Source: Periplaneta americana
Taxonomy: Eukaryota > Arthropoda > Insecta > Blattodea > Blattidae
Length of the DNA: 64,000 nucleotides
Assembly (NCBI RefSeq): GCF_040183065.1
Contig: NC_091128.1
Coordinates: 174,516,244 to 174,580,243 of the forward strand
Reading direction: 5' to 3'
Shown: piece by piece, positions 22,601 through 64,000 of the stretch
How the letters are laid out: each line of letters opens with the position of its first letter
Position numbering within the stretch: position 1 is the stretch's first letter
The notes under the pieces: generated by a model
Databases searched by the model: none
The model's input: only the letters and a program-made list of their open reading frames with translations
What the model was told of the DNA's origin: nothing
Made by a program: the position numbers and the translations under genes

Positions 22601-22861
22601 TAAAAGAAAAAGAAGAGTTCATAAATGTTGGGGGGGGGGCAGTCCCCCCGATACCCCCCCCATAACTCCGCCTATGAGCCGTTTTACTAGATATACACAC
22701 GAAAGTTTTACCGAGTTACTACATTACTATACAGTATAGTAGGCCTACCTACCTAATTTGGATAATCCACTCTGCGGCAAATCATCTTCACTATCTGATT
22801 CTTCATCAGCCGGTTTCAGCATTTCAGCCAATCTTCTTAAATCCTTGTACCCAAGTTCCAT
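5794..22861 (-). CDS. DNAAF6: Dynein axonemal assembly factor 6 (PIH1D3-like), three exons
   Basis: Spliced coding order: 22861-22753, 13142-12943, 6045-5794 (109+200+252 nt; 186 residues plus stop; vertebrate homologues are about 210). DNAAF6 is a cytoplasmic HSP90-linked cochaperone that preassembles dynein arms for motile cilia and flagella. Evidence: an N-terminal helix (DLRRLAEML) with an acidic stretch, then GPGHIGPKG, the acidic-aromatic IWDESEVPED, DPREKPEFELSYRQ, EDVFLQLG, and a C-terminal PIH/CS-like beta sandwich ending MRMRREFDFVNF. All follow the family order. Splice phases agree: exon 1 ends with G and exon 2 begins GT, restoring glycine; exon 2 to 3 is phase 0. ATG at 22861 is the first in frame, with a stop upstream inside the X-box. 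Introns of 9.6 and 6.9 kb are full of transposons. KARS is divergent. Confidence 0.93.
6155..6779. mobile_element. Nested inverted-repeat element within the left TIR arm
   Basis: A 32-bp perfect inverted repeat (6155-6186 and 6748-6779; begins TTTTCGCTGTAAGAAAAATC) bounds about 625 bp that interrupt the left arm of the 2.75-kb element. TTATA occurs just outside both ends and may be the target duplication. No coding sequence was recognised. Confidence 0.65.
7299..7968 (-). pseudogene. hAT-superfamily transposase, C-terminal half, frame-broken
   Basis: The minus strand encodes VLTRWGTWLDAVNYYAEHYG, a block typical of hAT transposases next to the catalytic core. After a frame change it encodes a C-terminal dimerisation region: CDVERIFSQNKSC, then RRRFTLQSLKTYV, ending at TGA (7299-7301). 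At least one frameshift lies near 7640. The N-terminal zinc finger and first catalytic residues are absent. It lies inside the TIR element at 6117-8863, so it arrived by insertion or capture. Confidence 0.8.
8292..8410 (+). pseudogene. DUF4817-type helix-turn-helix fragment
   Basis: From ATG 8292 the frame reads MPYKFSTAEYADIVYVYGLC, an in-frame TAG, then RAVTEYERRFPNRRVP. This is the helix-turn-helix found at the N-terminus of many insect transposon proteins (DUF4817). The stop codon and loss of the rest make it a relic. Its place near the right end of the 2.75-kb element fits it being part of that element's own transposase. Confidence 0.65.
8866..9340. other. Unassigned AT-rich DNA
   Basis: There is a run of AAATAAAT-like repeats at 9220-9260. 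I recognise no gene or bounded element. Confidence 0.5.
9340..10460 (+). pseudogene. RTE-like reverse transcriptase, degenerate 3' copy
   Basis: Translation across several frames gives DFKKA, then IHCGLKQGGALSPLLFNFAL (the conserved QG..LSPLLF box). It continues with YGCESWTLT, RWAGHVARVGESRNAYRVLV, a (R)RRWEDNIKM block and the C-terminal RDRWWTYVRAAMNLRVS. Multiple stops and frameshifts make it dead. Better-preserved 3' tails of the same family occur at 32690, 44960 and 45750. The copy lies in DNAAF6 intron 2. Confidence 0.85.
10612..10647. repeat. (AT)n microsatellite at the Helitron 3' junction
   Basis: An AT dinucleotide run abuts the Helitron end at 10648. Helitrons insert between A and T, so the run was probably part of the target. 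Confidence 0.85.
10648..12203 (-). mobile_element. Helitron, non-autonomous, 1.56 kb
   Basis: Read on the minus strand, the element starts TC (12203) with TCTATATATATAATTTGAAC and ends with a GCAGC(A)..GCTGC hairpin, ACAAGCCA and CTAG, followed by host T. The A^T insertion without target duplication, the 5' TC, the 3' hairpin and the CTRR end are diagnostic. The terminal sequences match the shorter copy at 28801-29792. No Rep/helicase is encoded, so it depends on an autonomous partner. It carries a retrotransposon fragment (next entry). Confidence 0.9.
11765..12004 (-). pseudogene. Captured C-terminal fragment of a site-specific-type non-LTR retrotransposon
   Basis: The frame reads NYIFVPFAVETFGPWSHDAK, VLVSQIGQNLISITGD, RRCTTYLRQRLSIAIQRGNA. 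I recognise this as resembling the C-terminal region after the reverse transcriptase in R2/NeSL-like insect elements; assignment is from memory of the family. It has a clean open frame but no upstream domains. It lies wholly inside the Helitron and is absent from the shorter copy at 28801, so it was probably acquired by the Helitron. Confidence 0.6.
12610..12720 (-). mobile_element. tRNA-like SINE head
   Basis: The minus strand reads GGCGTAGCTCAGTGGTTAGA (A box) and GGGTTCGATGCTC (B box), followed by a short GAGCGAATTTTTCTC body. The acceptor stem does not close and a SINE-like body follows, so this is not a functional tRNA gene. Confidence 0.65.
12943..13142 (-). CDS. DNAAF6: DNAAF6 exon 2
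   Basis: The acceptor CCACGCAG precedes 13142 and the donor CAG/GTAAGC follows 12943. It encodes PGHIGPKG, IWDESEVPED, DPREKPEFELSYRQ and EDVFLQ. The 200-nt length with a two-base phase at the start joins exon 1 and exon 3 without changing frame. Confidence 0.93.
13415..14003. mobile_element. 589-bp TA-flanked MITE, copy 1 ('CTGGGTGTTCA' family)
   Basis: The ends CTGGGTGTTCATTTCAAAGT and its inverted partner (CTGGGTGTTCAGTTCAAAGT) are flanked by TA. A second copy at 19428-20020 is nearly identical throughout, including an internal GC-richer segment, so the family moved recently. Open frames on both strands are conserved only because the copies are young; no domain is recognisable. Confidence 0.9.
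14734..15279 (+). pseudogene. hAT transposase (DUF4371/MYM-like), C-terminal 180 residues
   Basis: An uninterrupted frame reads QLKDRFLNHKRILKSIQTLL, FFNELKMWRRNFL and the hAT dimerisation signature TLPVTTATPERSFSTLRYLK. It continues TYLRSTMGADRLNALALIYI and ends EVLDEMSKKPRCLLL. The second half of the RNase-H-like core and the dimerisation helix are kept; the BED finger and first catalytic part are lost. An (AT)n run sits in the frame at 15188-15204. The intact frame and perfect target duplication point to a young deletion derivative. Confidence 0.88.
15340..15552 (-). mobile_element. tRNA-derived SINE (family E) nested in the hAT element
   Basis: On the minus strand: a tRNA-like head (GTAGTCGGTATAGCTCGAAG, B-box-like GCGGGTTCTACCCC), then GGCATTTAAGTGTGTTTAAA, CTGGCATGTAAAAGAAGTCC and a tail ending AATAAACCATAATTTTT. 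The same body is found, split by a MITE, at 60311-60870. Confidence 0.8.
15669..18014. other. Unassigned DNA in DNAAF6 intron 1
   Basis: A moderately GC-rich segment at 15690-16060 looks like a decayed element but matches nothing I can name. The remainder is AT-rich with short frames lacking motifs. Confidence 0.45.
18017..18853. mobile_element. Long-TIR element with CACACGTCGCTACTTT subrepeats
   Basis: The termini pair over about 35 bp (AAGGTACGGTCACACGTCGC, then TACTTTTGCAGCGCT). The flanks are TA, or TAA/TTA if the first base is assigned to the target. Inside both ends, variants of 'GTTCACACGTCGCTACTTTT' and 'CTGCAGC' are repeated several times in both orientations, giving a dense set of subterminal hairpins. 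No transposase is present. A TWA duplication and GGTC..CACAC ends suggest a PIF/Harbinger or related non-autonomous element. Confidence 0.8.
18856..19425. other. Unassigned DNA
   Basis: No gene or bounded element is visible. The minus-strand frame at 19127-19369 has no recognisable domain. Confidence 0.45.
19428..20020. mobile_element. 593-bp TA-flanked MITE, copy 2 ('CTGGGTGTTCA' family)
   Basis: TA at 19426-19427 and 20021-20022 flanks ends that match copy 1 (13415-14003), in the same orientation and about 6 kb apart within DNAAF6 intron 1. Differences are scattered single bases and short indels. Confidence 0.9.
20100..20680 (-). pseudogene. hAT-like (MYM/DUF4371) transposase relic
   Basis: The minus strand gives SVSKRRKMESQKIDTKEIYD near 20670 and, after frame changes, SAEPERCFSCLKRIKT followed by RNTMSQDRLTALAKLSIEK. 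This is the dimerisation tail of this transposase group, ending near 20110. Several frameshifts and stops interrupt it, and I see no TIR or target duplication. A P-like MITE lies 65 bp to the right. Confidence 0.75.
20745..20927. mobile_element. P-like (THAP family) MITE with perfect 7-bp duplication
   Basis: The 183-bp element has the ends CACAGTCTGGTATATACAGT and ACTGTATATAGTAGACTGTG, flanked by GTTCCGA at 20738-20744 and 20928-20934. The inner part (AAATATGCAAACATTAGATA and onward) matches the ends of the long THAP-coding copies, so it is a deletion derivative. Confidence 0.9.
21369..21619 (+). mobile_element. tRNA-derived SINE (family B), copy 1
   Basis: A head with A box (GGAGTAACGGTCAGCGCGTC) and B box (GGGTTCGAATCCC) is followed by a conserved body (TTACCTGGTTGAG, TTTTCCGGGGTTTTCCCTCA) and an A-rich end. 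The flanks AGAATCCCGA and AGAATTCCGA are a 10-bp duplication with one mismatch. Copies 2 and 3 lie at 34669 and 36080. Confidence 0.92.
21630..22750. other. Unassigned DNA with poly-G tracts
   Basis: G runs at about 21984-21995, 22182-22188 and 22630-22640, with an opposing C run near 22660-22668, hint at a decayed hAT-like element ending near ACTCCGCCTATG (22672-22679). I could not find its left end. No gene is seen. Confidence 0.4.
22753..22861 (-). CDS. DNAAF6: DNAAF6 exon 1 (start exon)
   Basis: ATG at 22861-22859 begins MELGYKDLRRLAEMLKPADE and the exon ends SGLSKL plus one base, at the donor G/GTAGGT (22753). The leucine-rich helix and following Glu/Asp run match the N-terminal layout of PIH1D3 proteins. 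The frame is open upstream for about 28 codons but has no ATG before a stop inside the X-box. Confidence 0.9.
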
Positions 22862-22916
22862 TTCTTTCGCTTTTAATTTGTTAAACAATATTGAAATCTT
22901 TTCTTCAGTTCGGCCT

Positions 22917-22921
22917 ACTGA
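22917..22921 (-). promoter_or_regulatory. Arthropod initiator TCAGT of DNAAF6 (putative TSS)
   Basis: Minus-strand TCAGTA matches the arthropod initiator consensus. It lies 56 bases upstream of the DNAAF6 ATG and about 20-25 bases downstream of the X-box, spacing that suits a TATA-less promoter. Confidence 0.45.
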
Positions 22922-22941
22922 GCTCAGACTAAAACAACAAC

Positions 22942-22955
22942 GTTGCTATGGCAAC
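22942..22955. promoter_or_regulatory. RFX X-box (ciliary gene promoter motif)
   Basis: GTTGCTATGGCAAC on the plus strand reads GTTGCCATAGCAAC on the minus strand, a near-perfect palindromic RFX/DAF-19 X-box. It lies 81 bases upstream of the DNAAF6 start codon. X-boxes close upstream of start codons are established marks of ciliary genes in animals, which agrees with the function assigned to DNAAF6. Confidence 0.8.
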
Positions 22956-23779
22956 GACTTGGTTTCCTTTCCTCTTTGACTGAATGCCGTAATTATTTTA
23001 TTTATTTTATATTGTAAATCCTTTTCCGAAAATTCTGTATTAATTATCATTCGTATGAAATAAGTTTGTTCTATGCGAAAGAGCTTATTGTTTCCTCTGT
23101 TTCCATATTGAAATGTGGCATTGCATATTTTAGCGTTTTGCAATATTTGGTTTCATATTTTCTTTTGTGACGTTAGAGAGTATGTTTATGATTTCTTTGA
23201 TGCTATAATGATGAAATACATTCGATTATATACACGTAGTACATTATGATAATACATTTATCATTTAATTTTTTTAGTTGATGTAGTATGACGTTAAATG
23301 ACGTGATTTGGCCACATTACCAAGTAAATATGTTAGAATGTCATACTGCCATCTAGCGTATGATACTCAAACTGTATTCTGATTTCCATGCTGACGTTAT
23401 GGTACATCGTGACTGGGCGGACGCAAACTACGTCAAGACCGGAATCTGCTCCCAGAAAGAACGGAACAAAAGATGCGTCGTGAAATGTGTGATCCATATA
23501 GTGATGCTAGAAAATAACTTGCAGTTTATATTAAAGCTACATAATGACATTATGTGTGTCTGACAACATATTTGTACGCATTTATTATTATTATTATTGT
23601 TCTTTACATCTGTGATTTTAATATTACCTTTGGTCTTACACGTCCTTACAGATCAAGGCATCTAGAAGTTGTAGAAAGTTTTAGAAGCCCTGCCTATAGA
23701 AAACATTCGACACAGAAAACTTTCAAATCAACGACAGACGATTTTGCCGCATGGTAGGTGATGCAAAGAACTTGCCAGC
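22956..23779. other. Divergent intergenic region between DNAAF6 and KARS
   Basis: About 0.86 kb separates the putative DNAAF6 TSS from the KARS ATG. An ATT-triplet run lies at 23578-23598. Just upstream of KARS is a possible upstream ATG (23751, weak context) that overlaps the KARS start in a different frame. I see no TATA box. Confidence 0.6.
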
Positions 23780-58551
<34,772 letters not shown>

Positions 58552-60090
58552 TCAGTTGCTGCATGACGGATGCAACTGGACTGCGTTGGGCTATTGGGAG
58601 TTAAGTTTGAATCCAGACTCAATTGGTTCTGACTCTGCCACCATCTGTGTCAATGAGAATAGAGTAACTTAAATTATATTTATAATTTTCAGTGTTCAAC
58701 TTTAGTTTTTCTGTAGAGAAGTCACAGGGTTGTCGGCAGATCGCACGTGGGGTATTGGAGGGCAGATGCCCTCCTTTCAGCACTGGCACTGCCCACAACT
58801 ACAATAATATAGCAATATTTTCTATGATACATAATAATCAGGGTGACCAGATTTTGAAATTAAAAATCAGGACATTAGAATGTAATTTCCAGTACACGGT
58901 TTTATGTACTCTGTTGTCTAAGTTCCTTGTTCTAAAAAAAGTCTCATATGCCTCAGTGGAATCGTATTCCACATTAAAATTAACTACCACAGATGTGGCC
59001 AGCATCTCTGGTCACCCTGACAAATGACAGCCTCACGTTTGTTACTGTGTGGCAGTTCGTGTTTTCAGTATTCGAAGGCTTGCGGCTCGTATGTTGATCC
59101 TACCCCATCTCACTAATTTATACTAATTTAACTATACATATTAAGTCAGCAGGGTTTTACATTTTTTTTTTCTGAAAATAAATTGGTTATGTATGTCACA
59201 AGACTGTTTAGCTAGCCCATGTTCCATAAATATGGAATAAAGTTAACCCTTCAAGGAAAACTGGGAAAATTATTAATTGGATCACATAAAACTTGACAAA
59301 CTAAGAACTAAGTTTCTTAGGGATTTCACTTCATCCTTCCTTTCTAAAATCCTTAAATACTCTTTTTTTTTTCTTACTGTACTTTGCCCCATTATAAGAA
59401 GTAATAAAGAGAAATATGATGCTGCGAAAAATCGGTTTAGAAATGTTCACTGAAGTACACGTTTCAGTATCCTTATATCAGTAGAATGATTTTCTGTCTG
59501 TGAAGAGTGATTTCTCCTAAATTAAAGAACGAACTTTGTTCGTATTCAGTATCTACTGGAAATTCTGCACATCAAATTTTATTTTTATTACAAATTAATG
59601 AAAAATTATACATAGTGGCAGTTCACTGGAAATTGATTCCAACATTTATTTTATTTTTACTTATTTCCCCCCCTCCACCTCTCCCATGGTTTTGTTTAAA
59701 TTTATGATAAGTAAATTATTATTTACATAATCACGTCTCCACTTGAAAACTTAAGACAGGATGCATAGGACTTAAATTTATGTGTACAAGTAACATCATA
59801 ATTAATGTAGCCTTAGCCAGAATAGAAATAGAACAAGGAGACTTCTTTTCTCTGTGAAACTAATTGACGTCGAAACTTCTTCAGACAACTTTAGGGTTTA
59901 AAGATATCTGCACGAATAACTTTATAAAGTTGACATAACCCTATCCATTACGGGAGTAGAGCGAAATAAAGACTGTATTTTTATACGCAAACTTTACTTA
60001 TTTGTAGAGGATTGTACTCTGTGTCTGTATTTCTTTCTCGCCACAAATAATTTTGAAGACAGGAGGAAACATGCCTGGTCTTTCAAGTTA
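58552..60090 (+). other. KARS 3' UTR and downstream DNA
   Basis: Candidate AATAAA signals lie at 59177-59182 and 59236-59241, which would give a 3' UTR of about 0.65-0.7 kb. No other feature is seen. Confidence 0.5.
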
Positions 60091-60310
60091 TTGAAAATGA
60101 TGCCATACTACAGTAGACTCTCCATTATCCAGGTTTGGGTTAATCAGGTTTTAAATTATCCGGAAAACTCCAGGAAAACAAGGAAAAGAATAAAGAAAAC
60201 TAAAACAAATATTTTTTTTTCGAATACAGTATTACAAAGACGCAAATGTTTTAATAGTAACACTCTAAAGGAAGCAAATGTTTTAAACTCGGGTAGTTAC
60301 ACTCACAGGG

Positions 60311-60870
60311 TGTCGACCTGGTTGGCAAGTTGGTATAGCGCTGGCCTTCTATGCCCAAGGTTGCGGGTTCCATCCCGGGCCAGGTCTATGGCATTTAAGT
60401 GTGCTTAAATATGACAGGCTCATGTCAGTAGATTTACTCTTGGTTTCACAAGTAAAGAACCTTCGTTGCAGGGTTGGGTTCAGGAAGCCATAAATCTGAC
60501 TGACACGCTCCCCCAATTAGTGAAACTGTGGACAAAGATACCGCCAGAAGACTGCCGAGAATGCTGTGTTGTGAATTTTCCATTTTTGAAAGAATCCAAC
60601 CAGTTGCAAAAGAAAATACATTTAAAGAGTCAAGCCAAGCGCAAACATGGCAACAGCTGAAAGTTTTAGCAAGTTTACTTCCTCTAACTGGCCTGTCAAA
60701 CACTGTCATCTGTGTAGAAGTGGTATGAGGCCAGGGTTCTTTACTTGTGGAGCCGAGAGTACTGGCATGTAAAAGAACTCCTGCGGGACAAAATTCCGGC
60801 ACATCCGGCAACGCTGATATAACCTCTGCAGTTGCGAGCGTCGTTAAATAAAACATAACATTTCTCACAG
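60311..60870 (+). mobile_element. tRNA-derived SINE (family E), split by a TA-MITE
   Basis: The head GGTTGGCAAGTTGGTATAGC with B-box-like GCGGGTTCCATCCC and the segment GGCATTTAAGTGTGCTTAAA lie left of the insertion. CTGGCATGTAAAAGAACTCC and the tail AATAAAACATAACATTT lie right of it. The continuous relative at 15340-15552 defines the uninterrupted order. Confidence 0.82.
60435..60756. mobile_element. 322-bp TA-flanked element nested in SINE E
   Basis: The ends CTCTTGGTTTCACAAGTAAA and CTCTCGGCTCCACAAGTAAA are inverted partners. TA (60433-60434 and 60757-60758) is the duplication: the undisturbed SINE reads GATTTACTGGCATG. The interior frame QLVKLWTKIPPEDCRE weakly resembles the C-terminus of Tc1-type transposases, which is suggestive only. 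Confidence 0.78.
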
Positions 60871-61199
60871 GGTTACATGCTAGACATAAAGTAAGCCAAC
60901 TATGGACAAGTGAATATTTTTCACTGCCCCTAATTGACGAAGTTTTGTTTGTGCGGAAACTTTTTTGAGCAGTAGCTATAACACAGTATCGTCTGTAATG
61001 GTAGTTCTGACTTTCGTGTCCTTAGTAGCAGTTAGAGTCGATGGCAACTCGAAGGTGGTTGTCTGCTAGCATTTGCGTTGAGAGAGACAGATAGAGAGAG
61101 CAAGGCAGCGTACAACATTGCCAATCGTACTTCACGAGTACGTGCAATACAAATAGCGCAGGAGAGAATTTAAATGATCAAAAGACAATAATGACCTTA

Positions 61200-61448
61200 G
61201 CCGTTGATTACTGTAAGCATGACACCAAACAAACCCTCTCTCTTCACTAACAATATTCTTTGCACGGTTCTCAATCCCACACCACATGCTTCTGCAGTCG
61301 TTTCTTGCACGTTGGCAACGTTGCTGCCAGCATCGAGATGGCCGGCAGCGTTCTGCTCGTTAACGTTTTTATAATAATTATACATCTTAAACACTATTTT
61401 CCGTGCCTGCTTCTGTAATACTTGTGTTTTCACAGTCTCTTCTTCCAT
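61200..61448 (-). pseudogene. Transposase-type helix-turn-helix fragment
   Basis: The minus strand encodes QARKIVFKMYNYYKNVNEQN and TTAEACGVGLRTVQRILLVK. The second is the 'TAEACGVSxRTVQRI' block found at the N-terminus of many insect Tc1-like DDE proteins. The frame ends soon after; no catalytic domain was seen. Confidence 0.65.
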
Positions 61449-61884
61449 TTATTTACCTTACATACACACAGTAAATGTTAGTTTTACTTATTCAATGTAT
61501 TTAAACACTCGCACGTGAACAAACGAACTCTGGACGTACTTGTTATAGACTGATTCTGATTGTTTCTACTGCACAAGCTTGTGATGTCACATACCAGAAA
61601 TGCTACGGCACATGTAGCAGCCGACCGCCTTCTGAAATGCCGTCTAGTCTAGTAAGGCTTGTCTAGTGTTCTGTTTGTATTTCAGTTAAATTTTTTCACG
61701 TACTATAGTGATTGTGTTGCTGTCGTCGAGGCTCTACTTTCCATTTGTCCCCCTATTTTGTAATATACATAGATCTGCCATCTTGCTTTTGTGCTAGCAA
61801 CCTTATTTCATTCAAGCCTGCTGCCAAAAAGACGATTTTCCCTGGAACAAAAAATAATGCTATAAATCAGAAGCAAAATACTAG

Positions 61885-63023
61885 CACAGTCTACTATATA
61901 CAGTCGCGAAGCTCAATATGTAGTAAAAATGCAAACATGGGTAGTTGCCCACCACTAGGATCGCTACTATCGCCTCATCATCGCAGAACTCTAGCAGCTG
62001 ACAAAATATGTTAAACTTTCGTTGTCGTGTTCTTTTGGAAAAAATTAACACCTTCCTTCCATTATTGAAATATTAAATGCATAAAGTTAATTTATTATTT
62101 TAATGAAGTATATTAAATTCCACCATAAACTCGAAGATACCTGCAAGAAATGGGTTAATATAATTTTTGTTTGTGCAAAACGAACTGAAATTTACTATAA
62201 TAGCTTCACTCATTCAAGATTATAGCGATAATTAACTATGAAACCGATAAATATTAATTTGCATTTCTCTTTACAACAATAATAATGGAAATATGAATTA
62301 ATGGAGTAACTTACGTGTACCGGTACTTGTAGTGCAGGCTTACGTAGTTAACAAAGTGGGATGAGGTTACGCAATATTAATCACACCAGAATTGGAAATA
62401 AAACGTGATCAGTAAATTTTATTGTAACAGACTTTTTCTACGTCTCTAGTAAAACAACAAATAAAAATAATAACAAAATTAATAGCTACAATTAAAAATA
62501 TATCCTCTTAAAAAAAAGTAGACCTAACCTTTATTTCTCTGGAAATTTAGCAGCCTAAGTGACAGAACTTTAACCGGTATCTAATGTCCTTTCGGTTAGA
62601 CTGAAACATTTCATTGTGAAATTTAAGGATATAATGTATTCTAACAGTCACAAAGAACTTCAAATTAACAGTTTTGTTTCTGCACAGTTTCTGAATCTTT
62701 CGGAAATCGGAAAAAGGATAACTCTGGCCTCTTTCTCTTACTGTTGCTGCAATTTATAGCACTACAAACGTCTCCTCCTTGTCCCATATTATTATTCCAA
62801 TTATTATATTTTAGCCATTAACATTTTCATTACAACCAATAACGAACATTTCACAAGCATCAATGTGAAATACGCAACGAGCTAGCACTCGATAGAAATA
62901 CGACACAGTCCAAAGTCGACCATGGACAGTCTATTGTTTCTAGTTGCTAACCGCTTGGAGCACTTTATCACGAGATTTGCGAAAAAACACCTCAAGCTTC
63001 GCGACTGTATATAGTAGACTGTG
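61885..63023 (-). mobile_element. P-like element with THAP exon, long copy 2 (inverted)
   Basis: Ends CACAGTCTACTATATACAGT and its partner are flanked by ATACTAG at 61878-61884 and 63024-63030, a perfect 7-bp duplication. On the minus strand it repeats nearly all of copy 1 (26294-27614), including MGQGGDVCSAINCSNSKRKR at about 62788 downwards. It lacks copy 1's internal tandem duplication and a 19-base segment after the FFRFPKD block. Confidence 0.92.
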
Positions 63024-63616
63024 ATACTAGTATTTTCCCTGCACCAAAAATAGAATACAAATGTTGGCAGTTACATCTCTATTTTATGATGCCTACATTG
63101 CAACAGCTTCATAGTAGGGTCTCACGACAGGAAGAAACTTGGCTGTGAGATCAGACTGCACATGTGCAGATTTCTTATGCAGTGCCAGCGTGATTCTTAG
63201 CTGGATTTATTTTTGCGTGCACATTCCAGATCAAATCAAGAAGTTCTTTTCTTGCTCCGGTTATATATCTTGCATATTATACGAAGGTTAGGTTTGGTTG
63301 GTTTAGGTTTTTATTAACCAAGTCCGCACATGCTCAGTTTGATCTCACAGCCAATTTCTTCCTGTCGTGAGCTGCACATCAACTTCCTCTATGGCTGACT
63401 TGCTCCTTGACTTATTTGTATTTCTGCCAACCTTGTACAATTCAAGCATAAAAGAGTCGTTCTTTTGATAAATAAAAAAATCGAAATAAGATATCTGAAA
63501 ATGGCCAAACAGTGAAATCGTTGATTAATGAATGTAATGTAGGAGACCAAATTATACTCGACATAATTATTGAAGGCATTAGTGGATGAAATTTTTATGT
63601 TACAAACACAAATAAC

Positions 63617-63754
63617 GCTCTCAAACCAAGAAATGGATTCGGAACACCTCAAAATCTGTGCTTCAGTGGCTGACCATGATGATATCTTTGAAAAATATTG
63701 GAGTGCAAGAGGTCAAATGACTTTATTGTCAAACGCCTGGCATTAGAAAACAAC
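63617..63754 (+). mobile_element. 138-bp non-LTR 3' stub with perfect 12-bp duplication
   Basis: It encodes only QEMDSEHLKICASVADHDDI, FEKYWSARGQMTLLSNAWH, stop, then (CAA)n, the last 40-odd residues of the RNase H-bearing family at 41001-42003. AACACAAATAAC occurs at 63605-63616 and 63755-63766. Confidence 0.93.
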
Positions 63755-64000
63755 AACACAAATAACATTTTTATCCACTGGAAGCAGACTCGTTTCTGTA
63801 ACATACGTCCTTTAGCCTCTTTGTATTGCTATATTCTGTTACATGAAAAACTGAAGTAAGTGCTATGTGAAAGAACACTACATATCACTTTTGTTCACTA
63901 AGAAAATTGAAACTGATTGTTACATAACCCCTTCATGCACTAATGCCTTAAATTTATTAAAAAGAAACAAAAGCTCATATCTCATTGCTGTCGTATTTCG

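Overview
This is a eukaryotic, AT-rich window from an insect nuclear genome. Coding exons are short, separated by kilobase introns with GT-AG or GC-AG borders, and packed between transposable elements. The tRNA-derived SINEs, RTE-type retrotransposon tails and overall density of elements suggest a large, repeat-rich insect genome such as a cockroach or termite (Blattodea). That placement is inference from the look of the repeats; only 'insect' is well supported.

Two host genes can be assembled exon by exon, and they stand head to head. On the minus strand (exons 22861-22753, 13142-12943, 6045-5794) lies a complete 186-residue homologue of DNAAF6/PIH1D3, a cytoplasmic dynein-arm preassembly factor needed for motile cilia and sperm flagella. 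Its promoter carries an RFX X-box (22942-22955), the signature of ciliary genes, just upstream of an arthropod-type initiator. On the plus strand (ten exons, 23780-58551) lies lysyl-tRNA synthetase (KARS), about 590 residues. An eleventh, alternative exon (25888-25994) encodes a mitochondrial presequence, so one gene can supply both the cytosolic and the mitochondrial enzyme by splicing. One KARS intron has a GC donor, and exon 8 carries a one-base insertion that breaks the frame as sequenced.

Almost everything else is mobile DNA, often with intact target-site duplications. Layout: 1-5.5 kb, a simple repeat, a mariner deletion derivative, a non-LTR fragment, and a three-level nest of P-like MITE, TA-MITE and SINE. 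5.8-22.9 kb, DNAAF6, whose introns hold a 2.7-kb TIR element with hAT remains, an RTE copy, a Helitron with a captured retrotransposon fragment, a twin pair of TA-MITEs, a hAT element and a TWA-flanked TIR element. 23.8-58.6 kb, KARS, whose introns hold a THAP-domain P-like element, a Helitron, a piggyBac element with two nested SINEs, a 1.9-kb minisatellite interrupted by a perfect 66-bp-arm palindrome, a pogo element split by a non-LTR element, a MADF-encoding TIR element, a mariner fold-back with a nested RTE, a Harbinger element, and hAT and mariner remains. 58.6-64 kb, the KARS 3' region, a SINE split by a MITE, a second near-identical THAP element in inverted orientation, and a 138-bp retrotransposon stub with a perfect 12-bp duplication.

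The elements do not act as a system with the two genes; they inflate the introns. The points most worth following are the dual-targeting splice switch of KARS, the X-box divergent promoter, the exon 8 frameshift, the GC-AG intron, and the THAP element family with 7-bp duplications.
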